Positions 1 through 7,689 of a stretch of 52,425 nucleotides of DNA are shown in pieces. The DNA lies in NCBI GenBank assembly GCA_002431395.1, contig DJEU01000029.1, positions 1 to 52,425 on the forward strand. Direction: 5' to 3'. A program made the translations under genes and the position numbers. Below the pieces are notes generated by a model that was not told where the DNA came from, made no database searches, and worked only from the letters and a program-made list of their open reading frames with translations. Origin of the DNA: Lachnoclostridium sp. UBA5890 (GTDB taxonomy: Bacteria > Bacillota > Clostridia > Lachnospirales > Lachnospiraceae). Position 1 is the stretch's first letter, and each line of letters begins with the position of its first letter.

Positions 1-1310
1 TCATCCCCGGTAAAGAGGAAAGCTGCGAGGACATTGCGGATCTTCGTATTGTTGAGATCCGGGTAGTCATCGTGGATCTCATCAAAAATCGTTTTTTCCT
101 CGTGCAGTACATTGTGTTCCTGATCGTAATAGCCAAGTTCTACGTTAGTACCAAAGACCGCAGTACCCTGATCCGGAGATTCCAGTTCGCAGAGCATTTT
201 GAGAAGAGTGGTTTTACCGGTTCCGTTTTTCCCAATCAGAGCAACACGTTCTCCGCGAAACAATTCAAAGGAGACACCCTGAAAAAGGTGCAAGTCCCCA
301 AAAGACTTTCCAAAATTTTCCACACGCAAAACATCTTTTCCACTTTCCTTTTCCGGAACAAGGGAAAAGTGCATGGATTTCTGTTCTGTTACCGGCTTGT
401 CCACCGGTGTCATTTTTTCTAACATTTTTTCGCGGCTTTCCGCCCGCTTGATTGATTTTTCACGGTTGAAAGAACGCAGTTTTTCAATGACCTGTTCTTG
501 ATGGCGTACAGTCTGCTGGTAATTTTCATATTGTTTGATCGCATCACGGCGCAAAAGTTCTTTTTTCTGCGCGTAATCGCTGTAATTTCCTTTGAAAACG
601 GTTGCTTTTCCGTGGTCAAGTTCGACTACTTTGTCGGCGATTCGATCAAGAAAATAGCGGTCATGCGATACGATCAAGACGCTTCCCTTGTAGTTGGAAA
701 GATACGTTTCCAGCCATTGGATCGAAGCGAGGTCAAGGTGGTTGGTCGGCTCGTCGAGGATCAGCAGATCCGGCTCAAGGAGAAGGAGTTTTCCGAGTGC
801 TACACGGGTTTTCTGTCCGCCGGAAAGGGTGTTGATCGATTTGTCAATATCATTTCCGACAAAGCCCAGTCCGTTGATGATTCCCATGATCTGGCTTTTG
901 CAGGCGTAGCCGTCTTTTGCTTCAAATTCGGTCTGTATCCGGTGATAGCGTTCCAAAAGGGTATTTAATTCTTCCCCAGAGGCGGTCTGCATGGTTTCTT
1001 CCATCGTGCGGATCTCACGCTCAAGAGCGACAATGTCCTTTTTCACTTCCCATAATTCGTCGTAGATACTTTTGTCCGAATGATATCCCTGCTGCTGGGG
1101 AAGATAGCCGACAGAAGTGCCCTTTGCCAGAATGACATCGCCATTGTCAGCCGGAAGTTCTCCGACGATAATTCGCAGGAGTGTGGTTTTTCCGGTGCCA
1201 TTTACGCCCACAAGCGCAGTACATTCGTGTTCGTTGATATGAAAAGAAACGTCCGAAAAGAGCGTTTCATCATTAAACTTTTTTTCTATATGGTTACAAG
1301 CTAATATCAT
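1..1310 (-). CDS. ABC-F family ATPase, 3' end cut off by the window edge
   Basis: The minus-strand frame opens with ATG at 1310 behind GGAGAATGTT and stays open to base 1, giving about 436 residues; the C-terminus lies outside the window. The first ATPase domain has Walker A GVNGTGKTT (about residue 34), signature LSGGQKTRVALGK and Walker B LLILDEPTNHLD. A charged interdomain linker follows (KSIKRAESREKM region), then a second Walker A GKNGTGKTT. Two ATPase domains on one chain without membrane segments define ABC-F proteins, which act on the ribosome (translation factors or antibiotic-resistance proteins) and are not transporters. The duplicated-domain order and linker resemble the YdiF/Uup-type housekeeping group, but the subfamily cannot be settled without the C-terminus. 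It is divergent from rex. Confidence 0.93.
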   Translation of the reverse strand, partial: MILACNHIEKKFNDETLFSDVSFHINEHECTALVGVNGTGKTTLLRIIVGELPADNGDVILAKGTSVGYLPQQQGYHSDKSIYDELWEVKKDIVALEREIRTMEETMQTASGEELNTLLERYHRIQTEFEAKDGYACKSQIMGIINGLGFVGNDIDKSINTLSGGQKTRVALGKLLLLEPDLLILDEPTNHLDLASIQWLETYLSNYKGSVLIVSHDRYFLDRIADKVVELDHGKATVFKGNYSDYAQKKELLRRDAIKQYENYQQTVRHQEQVIEKLRSFNREKSIKRAESREKMLEKMTPVDKPVTEQKSMHFSLVPEKESGKDVLRVENFGKSFGDLHLFQGVSFELFRGERVALIGKNGTGKTTLLKMLCELESPDQGTAVFGTNVELGYYDQEHNVLHEEKTIFDEIHDDYPDLNNTKIRNVLAAFLFTGD

Positions 1311-1395
1311 AACATTCTCCAATCAAAATATTTGCTAAAGACAGTATAGCATAAAAAGTTGATTTTTACATCTTTTTTTATAAAAGAAAATGTAG

Positions 1396-1401
1396 TATAA
1401 T
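1396..1401 (+). promoter_or_regulatory. -10 box of probable rex promoter
   Basis: A perfect TATAAT lies 113 bp before the rex start. No good -35 hexamer sits 16-18 bp upstream; only a T-run is there. The transcript would begin just before the inverted repeat at 1411-1492, which would put that repeat in the rex leader. Confidence 0.45.
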
Positions 1402-1410
1402 ATATAAAAA

Positions 1411-1492
1411 CGTAACTATTCAGGGCTAATGTCTGCAAAGAACACGAAGTGTTCGAAAATGCGAATATTGGGCGGGATCCTGAATAGTTACG
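1411..1492. repeat. 82-bp palindromic element with 14-bp perfect terminal inverted repeats
   Basis: The arms CGTAACTATTCAGG (1411-1424) and CCTGAATAGTTACG (1479-1492) are perfect inverted repeats. An inner hairpin GAACACGAAGTGTTC sits at 1440-1454. The right arm continues into a second small inverted repeat, GTTACG-GA-CGTAAC (1487-1500), next to the rex ribosome binding site. The structure looks like a small non-coding palindromic repeat of the MITE/REP kind, or a structured leader. Whether it is dispersed in the genome cannot be seen from one copy. Confidence 0.7.
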
Positions 1493-1513
1493 GACGTAAC
1501 GGAGGTTGTCACA

Positions 1514-2146
1514 TTGGAAGAAAAGAAAATATCATCTGCAGTCATCAAGCGTCTTCCAAGATATTATAGATATCTGAGTGAATTGCTCGAAAAAGGTATT
1601 GATCGGATTTCGTCGCATGAGTTGAGCAAAAAAATGAATGTAACGGCTTCTCAGATTCGGCAGGATTTCAATAATTTCGGTGGATTTGGGCAGCAGGGAT
1701 ATGGATATAATGTAAGTTATCTTCATGATGAAATTGGGAAAATATTGGGACTCGAACATAATTATAACGTAATTATTATCGGAGCCGGAAACCTGGGGCA
1801 GGCACTGGCAAATTATGGAGGATTTACGAAGCGTGGATTCCAGATGGCTGGTATTTTTGACATTGACCCGGGAAAAATCGGAAAAAAGATCAATGATATT
1901 CCGGTTTATTCGATTGAAGATATCGAATCGTTTGTAAAAGAGCATCCGGTTCACATAGCGGCACTCACAGTGCCAAAGGATCAGGCATCGAAGATTGCCG
2001 GGAGACTGGCGGAAGTCGGAGTGGAGGCATTTTGGAATTTTGCGTCTACCGATCTGAAAGTGCCATCTCATGTAGTGGTAGAAAATGTTCATCTGGCAGA
2101 GAGTTTGATGCGTCTTTCTTATCGTCTGTCAGAAAAAGATAAGTAA
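1514..2146 (+). CDS. rex: Redox-sensing transcriptional repressor Rex
   Basis: This 210-residue protein is the usual Rex length. Rex represses fermentative and respiratory genes when NADH/NAD+ is low and leaves DNA when NADH binds. An N-terminal winged helix (about residues 1-80, with ISSHELSKKMNVTASQIRQD as the recognition region) precedes a Rossmann domain with the NADH loop GAGNLGQALANY (about residue 91). The C-terminal domain-swap helix is present. The start is TTG at 1514 with GGAGGT at 1501-1506 seven bases upstream; no better ATG fits. It heads a run of closely spaced genes (coiled-coil protein, acpS, NAD(P)H-hydrate repair), so a redox sensor sits with a nicotinamide-nucleotide repair enzyme. 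Confidence 0.96.
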   Translation: MEEKKISSAVIKRLPRYYRYLSELLEKGIDRISSHELSKKMNVTASQIRQDFNNFGGFGQQGYGYNVSYLHDEIGKILGLEHNYNVIIIGAGNLGQALANYGGFTKRGFQMAGIFDIDPGKIGKKINDIPVYSIEDIESFVKEHPVHIAALTVPKDQASKIAGRLAEVGVEAFWNFASTDLKVPSHVVVENVHLAESLMRLSYRLSEKDK

Positions 2147-2165
2147 AAGGAAAGGGGCGGTGCGT

Positions 2166-2756
2166 ATGCCAAAAGGAAATAGAGACCAATTGCCGCCATT
2201 GCAGCAGCTGGTGCATGGGAAAAAACTTCCAATCCTTGTCTTAGATGAGCGCTGGCACAAATTATTTCCCGGTGGAGTGAAACCCGAAGAAGTGAAAGTT
2301 TTGGAAAAAAAGTGTAATGAACTCCTGAAAGAACAAGGAAAACTGGTCAATGAGATCAAGGATCTGCGAAAAGGAAAGAAAAAGTTGATGGAAGCGATTG
2401 TGTCCGGGATGAATGATGAAGGAAATGACCGAAAAAAAGACAAACAGAAAAAATTGCTGATTGAGACAAAGCAGAAGATTGAAGAAGAAAGTGATCGGCT
2501 GATGGAAGTGCCTTATGAAATCCGAAAAGCCAATGAGGAACTTCTTGTCGTGTCGATTACGTATTGTTATGATAAACTCAAAGAGAGGGAAGATTATCTG
2601 CAGGAACTGACGCAGGACATCGAGGTGCAGCGTGCGGAGATTAAGGAGAAAGTGGCAGACAAAGTGGAATTACAGGAGAGTGTGGATCAGACGTATGGTT
2701 TGATGCATGCTTTGCTCGGACGCGAAGTAATGAACGTATTTGATCATTATAAGTGA
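2166..2756 (+). CDS. Conserved coiled-coil protein of unknown function
   Basis: It has 196 residues from ATG 2166; a GTG at 2160 is in frame, but AAAGGGG at 2151-2157 is better placed for the ATG. There is no signal peptide or membrane segment. Residues 1-45 look globular (LPPLQQLVHGKKLPILVLDERW). Most of the remainder is highly charged, with long heptad-like Lys/Glu stretches predicted to form a coiled coil, and a short hydrophobic tail (TYGLMHALLGREVMNVFDHY). I do not recognise a named domain. It starts 19 bp after rex and ends 18 bp before acpS, so it is very likely cotranscribed with both. The function is unknown. Confidence 0.85.
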   Translation: MPKGNRDQLPPLQQLVHGKKLPILVLDERWHKLFPGGVKPEEVKVLEKKCNELLKEQGKLVNEIKDLRKGKKKLMEAIVSGMNDEGNDRKKDKQKKLLIETKQKIEEESDRLMEVPYEIRKANEELLVVSITYCYDKLKEREDYLQELTQDIEVQRAEIKEKVADKVELQESVDQTYGLMHALLGREVMNVFDHYK

Positions 2757-2774
2757 TAGAAAAGAGGCAATATT

Positions 2775-3173
2775 ATGATTCTGGGGATTGGAATCGATAC
2801 GATAGAGATTGAGAGGGTGCTGCGTGCGTGTGAGAGGAGCAGTCATTTTGTGGAAAGAACGTATACGCCGAGAGAAATTGCACAATTTGCAGAGCATAAA
2901 GTGCGGAAAGCATCGGATTTTGCTGCCAAAGAAGCAGTGGCGAAAGCATTTCGTACCGGATTTTACCAGTGTGAGCCGAGAGAGATCGAGGTGCTTCGGG
3001 GAGAACTGGAGGAACCGTATGTGCAGCTGTATGGAAAGGCGAAAAAAATAGCAAAACGACTGGGAATTACTCAGATACATATCAGTATTACCAATACAAA
3101 GAACGAAGTTACGGCGTTTGTCGTGGCGACAGATGAAAAAGAGGCAGCATTGCAGCCCCTTTATGACGAATGA
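2775..3173 (+). CDS. acpS: Holo-[acyl-carrier-protein] synthase
   Basis: AcpS transfers 4'-phosphopantetheine from CoA to the serine of apo-ACP, activating fatty acid synthesis in the cytoplasm. The 132-residue protein has the family signatures GIGIDTIEIERV (Mg-binding Asp) near the N-terminus and the KAxDFAAKEAVAKAF helix (about residues 45-60) with its catalytic/metal Glu. The C-terminal ITNTKNEVTAFVVA strand matches the family SISHT region. The stop at 3173 abuts the ribosome binding site of the next gene, indicating one operon. Confidence 0.95.
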   Translation: MILGIGIDTIEIERVLRACERSSHFVERTYTPREIAQFAEHKVRKASDFAAKEAVAKAFRTGFYQCEPREIEVLRGELEEPYVQLYGKAKKIAKRLGITQIHISITNTKNEVTAFVVATDEKEAALQPLYDE

Positions 3174-3185
3174 GTGAGGTGGCAT

Positions 3186-4667
3186 ATGCAATATTTATTT
3201 ACGGCAAAACAAGCAAAACAGCTGGATGAACACGCCATACAGGAAGTGGGATTTCCCGGTGCGGTTTTGATGGAAAAAGCGGCGACGGTATTGAGTTCGG
3301 TAATCGTACAGTCGGTTCGCAAAGACGAAGGAATTTTATGTGTCTGCGGTTGCGGCAATAATGGCGGAGATGCGGTTGCGGCGGCAAGAATATTGAAGCA
3401 GCAGGGGTACCATACGGCGATTGTGCTGGTAGGAGAAACTTCTCATATGTCGGAAGATCTGTTTTTGCAATTGCGGCTGGCTGCAGCATGCAATGTTGAG
3501 GCGGTTACGGCAGCAGAAGTAGATTCTGCGGAATATCCAATTCTTGTGGATGGGCTTTTTGGCGTGGGTTTAAACCGACCGGTGGAAGGTGTTTATCAGG
3601 CAATGATTGAGCAGATGAACCAGTCACACAAACGCATTTTTGCAATTGATATCCCGTCGGGCATTCATGGGGATACCGGAAAAGCTCTTGGAACGGCGAT
3701 AAAAGCAGAAACGACAGTTACTTTTGGAGTAAATAAACTGGGGTTGGTTCTTTATCCCGGATGTCAGTACGCCGGAAACGTAGTGATCGGAGACATCGGG
3801 TATCCGGACTGCAGCTATGAGGCGATAGAGAATCCGGCGTATTATTATGATAAAAGAGATTTGGAACATTGTCTGCCGGAAAGAAGACCGGATGGCCATA
3901 AAGGGACATTTGGCCACGTCCTTGTGATCGGCGGCAGTAAAAATATGTGTGGTGCAGCTGTTTTTGCAGCAAAGGCAGCATATCGAATGGGGGCAGGCCT
4001 GGTAAAAGTTCTGTCGGCAAAGGAAAACCGCCAGACGATCCTTACGATGCTTCCGGAAGCCCTGGTGGATTCGTATGAAGAAGAGGAGGCACTTGCCAAA
4101 GGGCTGGCTTTTGCGGATGTGATCGTACTGGGGCCGGGACTTGGAACCGGAGAGATTACGAAAAAGATACTAGAATATGTATTGGAAAATTCTAACAAAC
4201 CTATTGTGCTGGATGGCGACGGTATCACAATGTGCAGCCGTGAGCAGTTGAAAAAGACGAAGGCACCTTGGATCCTGACGCCGCATCCTAAGGAATTTTG
4301 TATGATTTCCGGCTGGATGATGGCAGAATTAAAAGAAGAGTTTTTACAGAAGGTAAAACAGTTTGCAAGGGAGCAGGGCGGCATTGTTGTCGGAAAGGAT
4401 GCAAGAACCTGTGTGAGTGACGGAAATGAGTGCTATGTCAATATTTCCGGAAACAGCGGAATGGCGACCGGCGGAAGCGGTGATGTGCTTGCCGGAACGA
4501 TCGGCGGTCTTGCAGCGCAGGGGATGTCTTGCTTTGAAGCAGCAAAAGCAGCCGTTTATCTGCATGGACTGGCAGGTGACAGATACAAAAAGAAATATGG
4601 TGAGCATGGAATGATGGCAAGAGACTTGATCGATTCCCTGCAGAAAATTCACCAGAATGGAGAATGA
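3186..4667 (+). CDS. nnr: Bifunctional NAD(P)H-hydrate epimerase / ADP-dependent NAD(P)H-hydrate dehydratase
   Basis: It repairs damaged NADHX/NADPHX. The N-terminal YjeF-type domain (about residues 1-210) epimerises the hydrates and contains CGCGNNGGDAVAAARIL and DGLFGVGLNRP. The C-terminal YjeF-C/CARKD domain (about 225-490) dehydrates the S-form using ADP, with HKGTFGHVLVIGGS, VLGPGLGT, TPHPKEF and the nucleotide loop SGNSGMATGGSGDVLAG. The start at ATG 3186 has GAGGTGG just upstream; an in-frame GTG at 3174 would leave no binding-site spacing after acpS. The 493-residue length is right for the fusion. It is one base from alr. Confidence 0.95.
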   Translation: MQYLFTAKQAKQLDEHAIQEVGFPGAVLMEKAATVLSSVIVQSVRKDEGILCVCGCGNNGGDAVAAARILKQQGYHTAIVLVGETSHMSEDLFLQLRLAAACNVEAVTAAEVDSAEYPILVDGLFGVGLNRPVEGVYQAMIEQMNQSHKRIFAIDIPSGIHGDTGKALGTAIKAETTVTFGVNKLGLVLYPGCQYAGNVVIGDIGYPDCSYEAIENPAYYYDKRDLEHCLPERRPDGHKGTFGHVLVIGGSKNMCGAAVFAAKAAYRMGAGLVKVLSAKENRQTILTMLPEALVDSYEEEEALAKGLAFADVIVLGPGLGTGEITKKILEYVLENSNKPIVLDGDGITMCSREQLKKTKAPWILTPHPKEFCMISGWMMAELKEEFLQKVKQFAREQGGIVVGKDARTCVSDGNECYVNISGNSGMATGGSGDVLAGTIGGLAAQGMSCFEAAKAAVYLHGLAGDRYKKKYGEHGMMARDLIDSLQKIHQNGE

Positions 4668-4668
4668 G

Positions 4669-5805
4669 ATGGACGAATTATTGGAAAAGAAAAAATATGA
4701 CAGAACGTATGTGGAGATTGATCTCGAAGCAATCAGGCATAATATTCACTGTGAACGGAAAAAGGTCGGAAATAAAGTAAAAATCATGGCAATTATCAAA
4801 GCAAATGCTTACGGTCATGGTGATATCGAAGTCGCAGAGGCGTTAAAAGATGAAGTGGATGCCTATGGTGTTGCTATTATTGAGGAGGCATTGAAACTCC
4901 GCAAAGCCGGAGTCACTAAGATGATTTTGATTCTAGGACACACTGGAAAAATATGGTGCGAGGACCTGATTGAAAATGATATTTCTCAGGCAGTATACAG
5001 CTATGAGATGGCAAAAGCCCTTAGCGAAGAGGCAGTGCGTCTTGGAAAGAATGCAAAGATTCATATTAAGGTCGATACCGGAATGAGCCGCATCGGATTT
5101 CAGCCGGTCAAAGACAATATCGAGGTCATTTATGCGATATCCAAACTTCCGGGCATCGAGATCGAGGGAATTTTTACGCATTTTGCCAGAGCAGATGAAG
5201 TGTCGACAGAATGGACAAAAGAGCCGTTTGAAAAATTTCAGATCTTCCGTCACGAACTTCAAAAGCGGGGCGTCGAGATCCCGCTTGCACATGCGGCAAA
5301 CAGTGCGTCTATTTTGCGGCTTCCGTCTACGTATCTGGACATGGTGCGTTCCGGTATAACGACATATGGCTTATACCCTTCAAATGAAATGGAGAAAAAT
5401 GTGCCGCTTCGCCCGGCACTTTCGTGGAAAACGGAAGTGGTTCATGTTAAGACGGTTCATGCGGGAACCAGTATCAGTTATGGAGGAATTTTTACTGCCG
5501 AGCGGGAAAGTGTGATCGCTACGATTCCGGTAGGCTATGCGGACGGAGTGAAAAGAGATTTGTCTGGAAAAGGCAGAGTGCTTGTCAGAGGCTGTTATGC
5601 GCCAATCGTTGGGCGAATCTGCATGGATCAGTTTATGGTTGATGTGACAGACATCCCGGAGGTTAAAGTGGGCGATGTGGTAACCCTGATCGGTCAGGAC
5701 GGCTCCCGGCGCATCAGCGTGGAAGAAGTGGCAGATCTGGCACATTCTTTCAATTATGAATATATATGCAGCATTACAGAACGCGTGCCGCGCAGATATG
5801 TATAA
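4669..5805 (+). CDS. alr: Alanine racemase (PLP-dependent)
   Basis: It interconverts L- and D-alanine to supply D-Ala for peptidoglycan. The PLP lysine is K44 in IMAIIKANAYGHG at the end of the first strand of the alpha/beta barrel. The second catalytic residue is the Tyr in TSISYGGIF, and the substrate region VGRICMDQFMVDV is intact. Length is 378 residues from ATG 4669, chosen because GGAGA at 4659-4663 is correctly spaced; an upstream in-frame ATG at 4657 is possible. The gene follows the nnr stop almost without gap. Confidence 0.96.
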   Translation: MDELLEKKKYDRTYVEIDLEAIRHNIHCERKKVGNKVKIMAIIKANAYGHGDIEVAEALKDEVDAYGVAIIEEALKLRKAGVTKMILILGHTGKIWCEDLIENDISQAVYSYEMAKALSEEAVRLGKNAKIHIKVDTGMSRIGFQPVKDNIEVIYAISKLPGIEIEGIFTHFARADEVSTEWTKEPFEKFQIFRHELQKRGVEIPLAHAANSASILRLPSTYLDMVRSGITTYGLYPSNEMEKNVPLRPALSWKTEVVHVKTVHAGTSISYGGIFTAERESVIATIPVGYADGVKRDLSGKGRVLVRGCYAPIVGRICMDQFMVDVTDIPEVKVGDVVTLIGQDGSRRISVEEVADLAHSFNYEYICSITERVPRRYV

Positions 5806-5940
5806 ATAGTGACTAACGTATGGTATAAACTCACGTATATTGGTAATAATAGGAGTATACCACAGAAATTTGTGGTGTAAAGAATTAAAAATTTATCCTG
5901 TATTACATAGGGAAATAGAAAATAACGAGGGGTATGTACC
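5806..5940. other. alr-mazF spacer without an antitoxin gene
   Basis: This 135-bp gap is too short for a typical 80-residue MazE and no small ORF with a ribosome binding site is visible in it. It holds an imperfect inverted repeat, CCACA-GAAATT-TGTGG (5860-5875), and several TGGTA/TACCA half-sites, including one at the mazF start (GTACCATGGT). These could be operator half-sites, but that is inference. Confidence 0.5.
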
Positions 5941-6288
5941 ATGGTGGTTAAACGAGGCGACATTTATTATGCAGATTTAAGACCGGTTGTGGGCTCCGAA
6001 CAAGGTGGCGTACGACCGGTTTTAATTATACAAAATGATATGGGGAACCGATATAGTCCGACGGTGATCTGCGCGGCAATCACATCAAAAATGAATAAGG
6101 CGAAACTTCCAACGCACATTGCATTAAATTCAGAAGATTATGGCATCGTAAAAGATTCTGTAATTTTACTGGAACAAGTGAGAACAATTGATAAATCACG
6201 ATTGCGGGAGAAAGTTTGTCATCTGGATGAGAGCGTTATGCGACGGATCAATCAGGGGTTAGAAGTGAGCTTAGCACTGCGTACATAA
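5941..6288 (+). CDS. mazF: MazF/NdoA-family endoribonuclease toxin, no adjacent antitoxin
   Basis: A 115-residue PemK/MazF protein that cleaves single-stranded mRNA at short sequence motifs. The family core is intact: KRGDIYYADLRPVVGSEQGG (substrate loop with catalytic Arg region), RPVLIIQND, VICAAITSK and ILLEQVRTIDKSRL. The ATG at 5941 has GAGGGGTA upstream. In Bacillus the antitoxin gene lies between alr and the toxin; here that gene is missing and the following gene is unrelated. The toxin must be controlled by an antitoxin elsewhere, be weakly expressed, or work differently. The toxin fold assignment is firm; biological toxicity is not shown by the sequence. Confidence 0.93.
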   Translation: MVVKRGDIYYADLRPVVGSEQGGVRPVLIIQNDMGNRYSPTVICAAITSKMNKAKLPTHIALNSEDYGIVKDSVILLEQVRTIDKSRLREKVCHLDESVMRRINQGLEVSLALRT

Positions 6289-6337
6289 GAAAAAACGTCC
6301 AAATTTCGGGTACTTGCGGTCAAGAAAAAGAACAAAC

Positions 6338-6368
6338 AAAAAACACCTCTGGGAGGAGGTGTTTTTTG
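6338..6368 (+). terminator. Rho-independent terminator after mazF
   Basis: The stem AAAACACCTC / GAGGTGTTTT with a short GGGAG-type loop is followed by a T-run ending near 6367. It closes the alr-mazF unit. Confidence 0.85.
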
Positions 6369-6369
6369 T

Positions 6370-6397
6370 GGTACCATATGGTACCTAAGCGTATAAT
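6370..6397 (+). promoter_or_regulatory. 16-bp perfect palindrome in front of a TATAAT box
   Basis: GGTACCATATGGTACC at 6370-6385 is a perfect palindrome. A perfect TATAAT follows at 6392-6397, so the palindrome covers the -35 and spacer region of a possible promoter lacking a recognisable -35. That is the geometry of an operator, or of a site for a regulator that replaces the -35 contact. Confidence 0.45.
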
Positions 6398-6399
6398 AG

Positions 6400-6507
6400 G
6401 GTGGGAGTAGAAAGTTTATACTTTCCGAGTATTAAGATACTAAACAGATGTGTCAAAAATATGTCAGAATATATTTTTTTGAAAAAAAGTTAAATTTTTT
6501 TTCAAAA
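6400..6507 (+). ncRNA. Possible short transcript ending in an AT-rich hairpin
   Basis: Downstream of the TATAAT at 6392 lie two small inverted repeats (GAAAG-TTTATA-CTTTC and AGTAT-TAAG-ATACT, about 6410-6441). An A/T-only stem of 12 bp follows, TTTTGAAAAAAA (6477-6488) with TTTTTTTCAAAA (6496-6507). No ORF with a ribosome binding site is present. This could be a small RNA or merely an AT-rich spacer. Confidence 0.25.
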
Positions 6508-6529
6508 CGATATTTTTCTCAAATTGCTA

Positions 6530-6559
6530 TTGCATTGTCAGGGTCCTTGTTGTTATACT
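6530..6559 (+). promoter_or_regulatory. Probable promoter for the phosphatase-rlmH-mscS run
   Basis: TTGCAT (6530-6535) and TATACT (6554-6559) are separated by 18 bp. The start codon at 6606 follows a doubled GGAGGA ribosome binding region. Confidence 0.55.
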
Positions 6560-6605
6560 ATTAGTAGAAGAGACAAAATTAATTTGGAGGATTTGGAGGA
6601 AACCA

Positions 6606-7199
6606 ATGAAGATTGGATTAGTACGACATTTTAAAGTAGACTGCCCTCATAAAGTGATGATGACATCCAAAGAATTCAGAGAGTGGTCAGAAAAATATGA
6701 ACATGCAAGGATATTGAAGAAAAAAGTAAATATGTCAGGGATTCATTGGGACATTTGCTACTGCAGCGATCTGGAACGTGCTGTCGAGACGGCAAAAGAA
6801 GTGTACAGTGGTAATATATATGTAGATAAACTCCTGCGAGAAGTAGACAATGCTCCATTTATTAATACCGATCATTTGAAACTGCCATTTCCAATCTGGC
6901 ATTTTTGTGGAAGGCTTGCGTGGTTTTTTAAATCCAAGAGTCAGCCGGAGGATATCAAAGGTACAAGGAGGAGAGTACGTAAGTTCTTTCGGCAGATTGA
7001 CTGGTCACAGGATAATATTTTGATCGTATCCCATGGATTTTTGATTTTTAACTTTATTTATGAACTGTTTCGGCTTGGTTTCGTCGGAAAAGAAGTACGC
7101 AGAGTAAAAAACGGAATTTTGTATCTCTATGAGATACCGGATTATAAGCGACCGTTTCAATACCATCCGAAAGACAAAGAAAAGGAAAAAGAATTATGA
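6606..7199 (+). CDS. Histidine phosphatase family protein
   Basis: A 197-residue protein of the phosphoglycerate-mutase-like superfamily. The N-terminal catalytic histidine lies in IGLVRHFKV (RHF instead of the common RHG). The middle of the fold reads CYCSDLERAVETAKE, where the second catalytic Arg is expected, and the C-terminal histidine is in ILIVSHGFLIF. No transmembrane segment or signal peptide is evident. The substrate cannot be told from sequence; relatives hydrolyse sugar phosphates, nucleotides or phosphoproteins. Its last codons overlap rlmH by ATGA, so the two are translationally coupled. Confidence 0.85.
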   Translation: MKIGLVRHFKVDCPHKVMMTSKEFREWSEKYEHARILKKKVNMSGIHWDICYCSDLERAVETAKEVYSGNIYVDKLLREVDNAPFINTDHLKLPFPIWHFCGRLAWFFKSKSQPEDIKGTRRRVRKFFRQIDWSQDNILIVSHGFLIFNFIYELFRLGFVGKEVRRVKNGILYLYEIPDYKRPFQYHPKDKEKEKEL

Positions 7200-7675
7200 A
7201 GATAACCATACTTTGTGTGGGAAAATGCAAAGAGAAATTTATGCAGCAGGCTGTGGCAGAATATGAAAAGCGTCTGAGTCGGTATGTGAAAATGCAGATC
7301 ATAGAAGTTCCGGATGAAAAGACACCGGATGGGGCTTCCGAAAAGCTGGAGATGCAGATTAAAGAAAAAGAAGGCAGAAGGCTGTTGGATAAGATTCGCC
7401 CGGATGACGAAGTGATCGCTCTTGCCATCGAGGGAGAACAGGAAACGTCAGAGCAGTTTGCCACGCAGATTGACCAGTATGGCATTACGGGGAAAGGAAA
7501 TGTTGTATTTGTGATCGGAGGCTCACTTGGACTTTCAGAAGAAGTATTGAAGCGTGCTGACCGGAAACTGAGTTTCTCCAAAATGACATTTCCACATCAG
7601 CTTATGCGCGTTATTTTATTGGAACAGATTTACCGGGCCTACCGCATTATTAAGAAAGAACCATACCACAAGTAG
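7196..7675 (+). CDS. rlmH: 23S rRNA (pseudouridine(1915)-N3)-methyltransferase RlmH
   Basis: A 159-residue SPOUT methyltransferase acting on helix 69 of 23S rRNA in assembled ribosomes, using SAM. The hallmark knot region is complete: VVFVIGGSLGLSEEVLKRA, then LSFSKMTFPHQLMRVILLEQ and the tail YRAYRIIKKEPYHK. The start overlaps the upstream phosphatase gene (ATGA). Length is the family norm. Confidence 0.97.
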   Translation: MKITILCVGKCKEKFMQQAVAEYEKRLSRYVKMQIIEVPDEKTPDGASEKLEMQIKEKEGRRLLDKIRPDDEVIALAIEGEQETSEQFATQIDQYGITGKGNVVFVIGGSLGLSEEVLKRADRKLSFSKMTFPHQLMRVILLEQIYRAYRIIKKEPYHK

Positions 7676-7689
7676 AAAGAGGGATCAAA

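Noticed and set aside
72..968. Plus-strand ORFs across the ABC-F gene
   Set aside because: These are antisense shadows of the minus-strand ABC-F frame, which carries the Walker and signature motifs.
6606..7199. Alpha-ribazole phosphatase (cobalamin) assignment for the histidine phosphatase
   Set aside because: No cobalamin genes are nearby and the RHF variant does not support a specific substrate.
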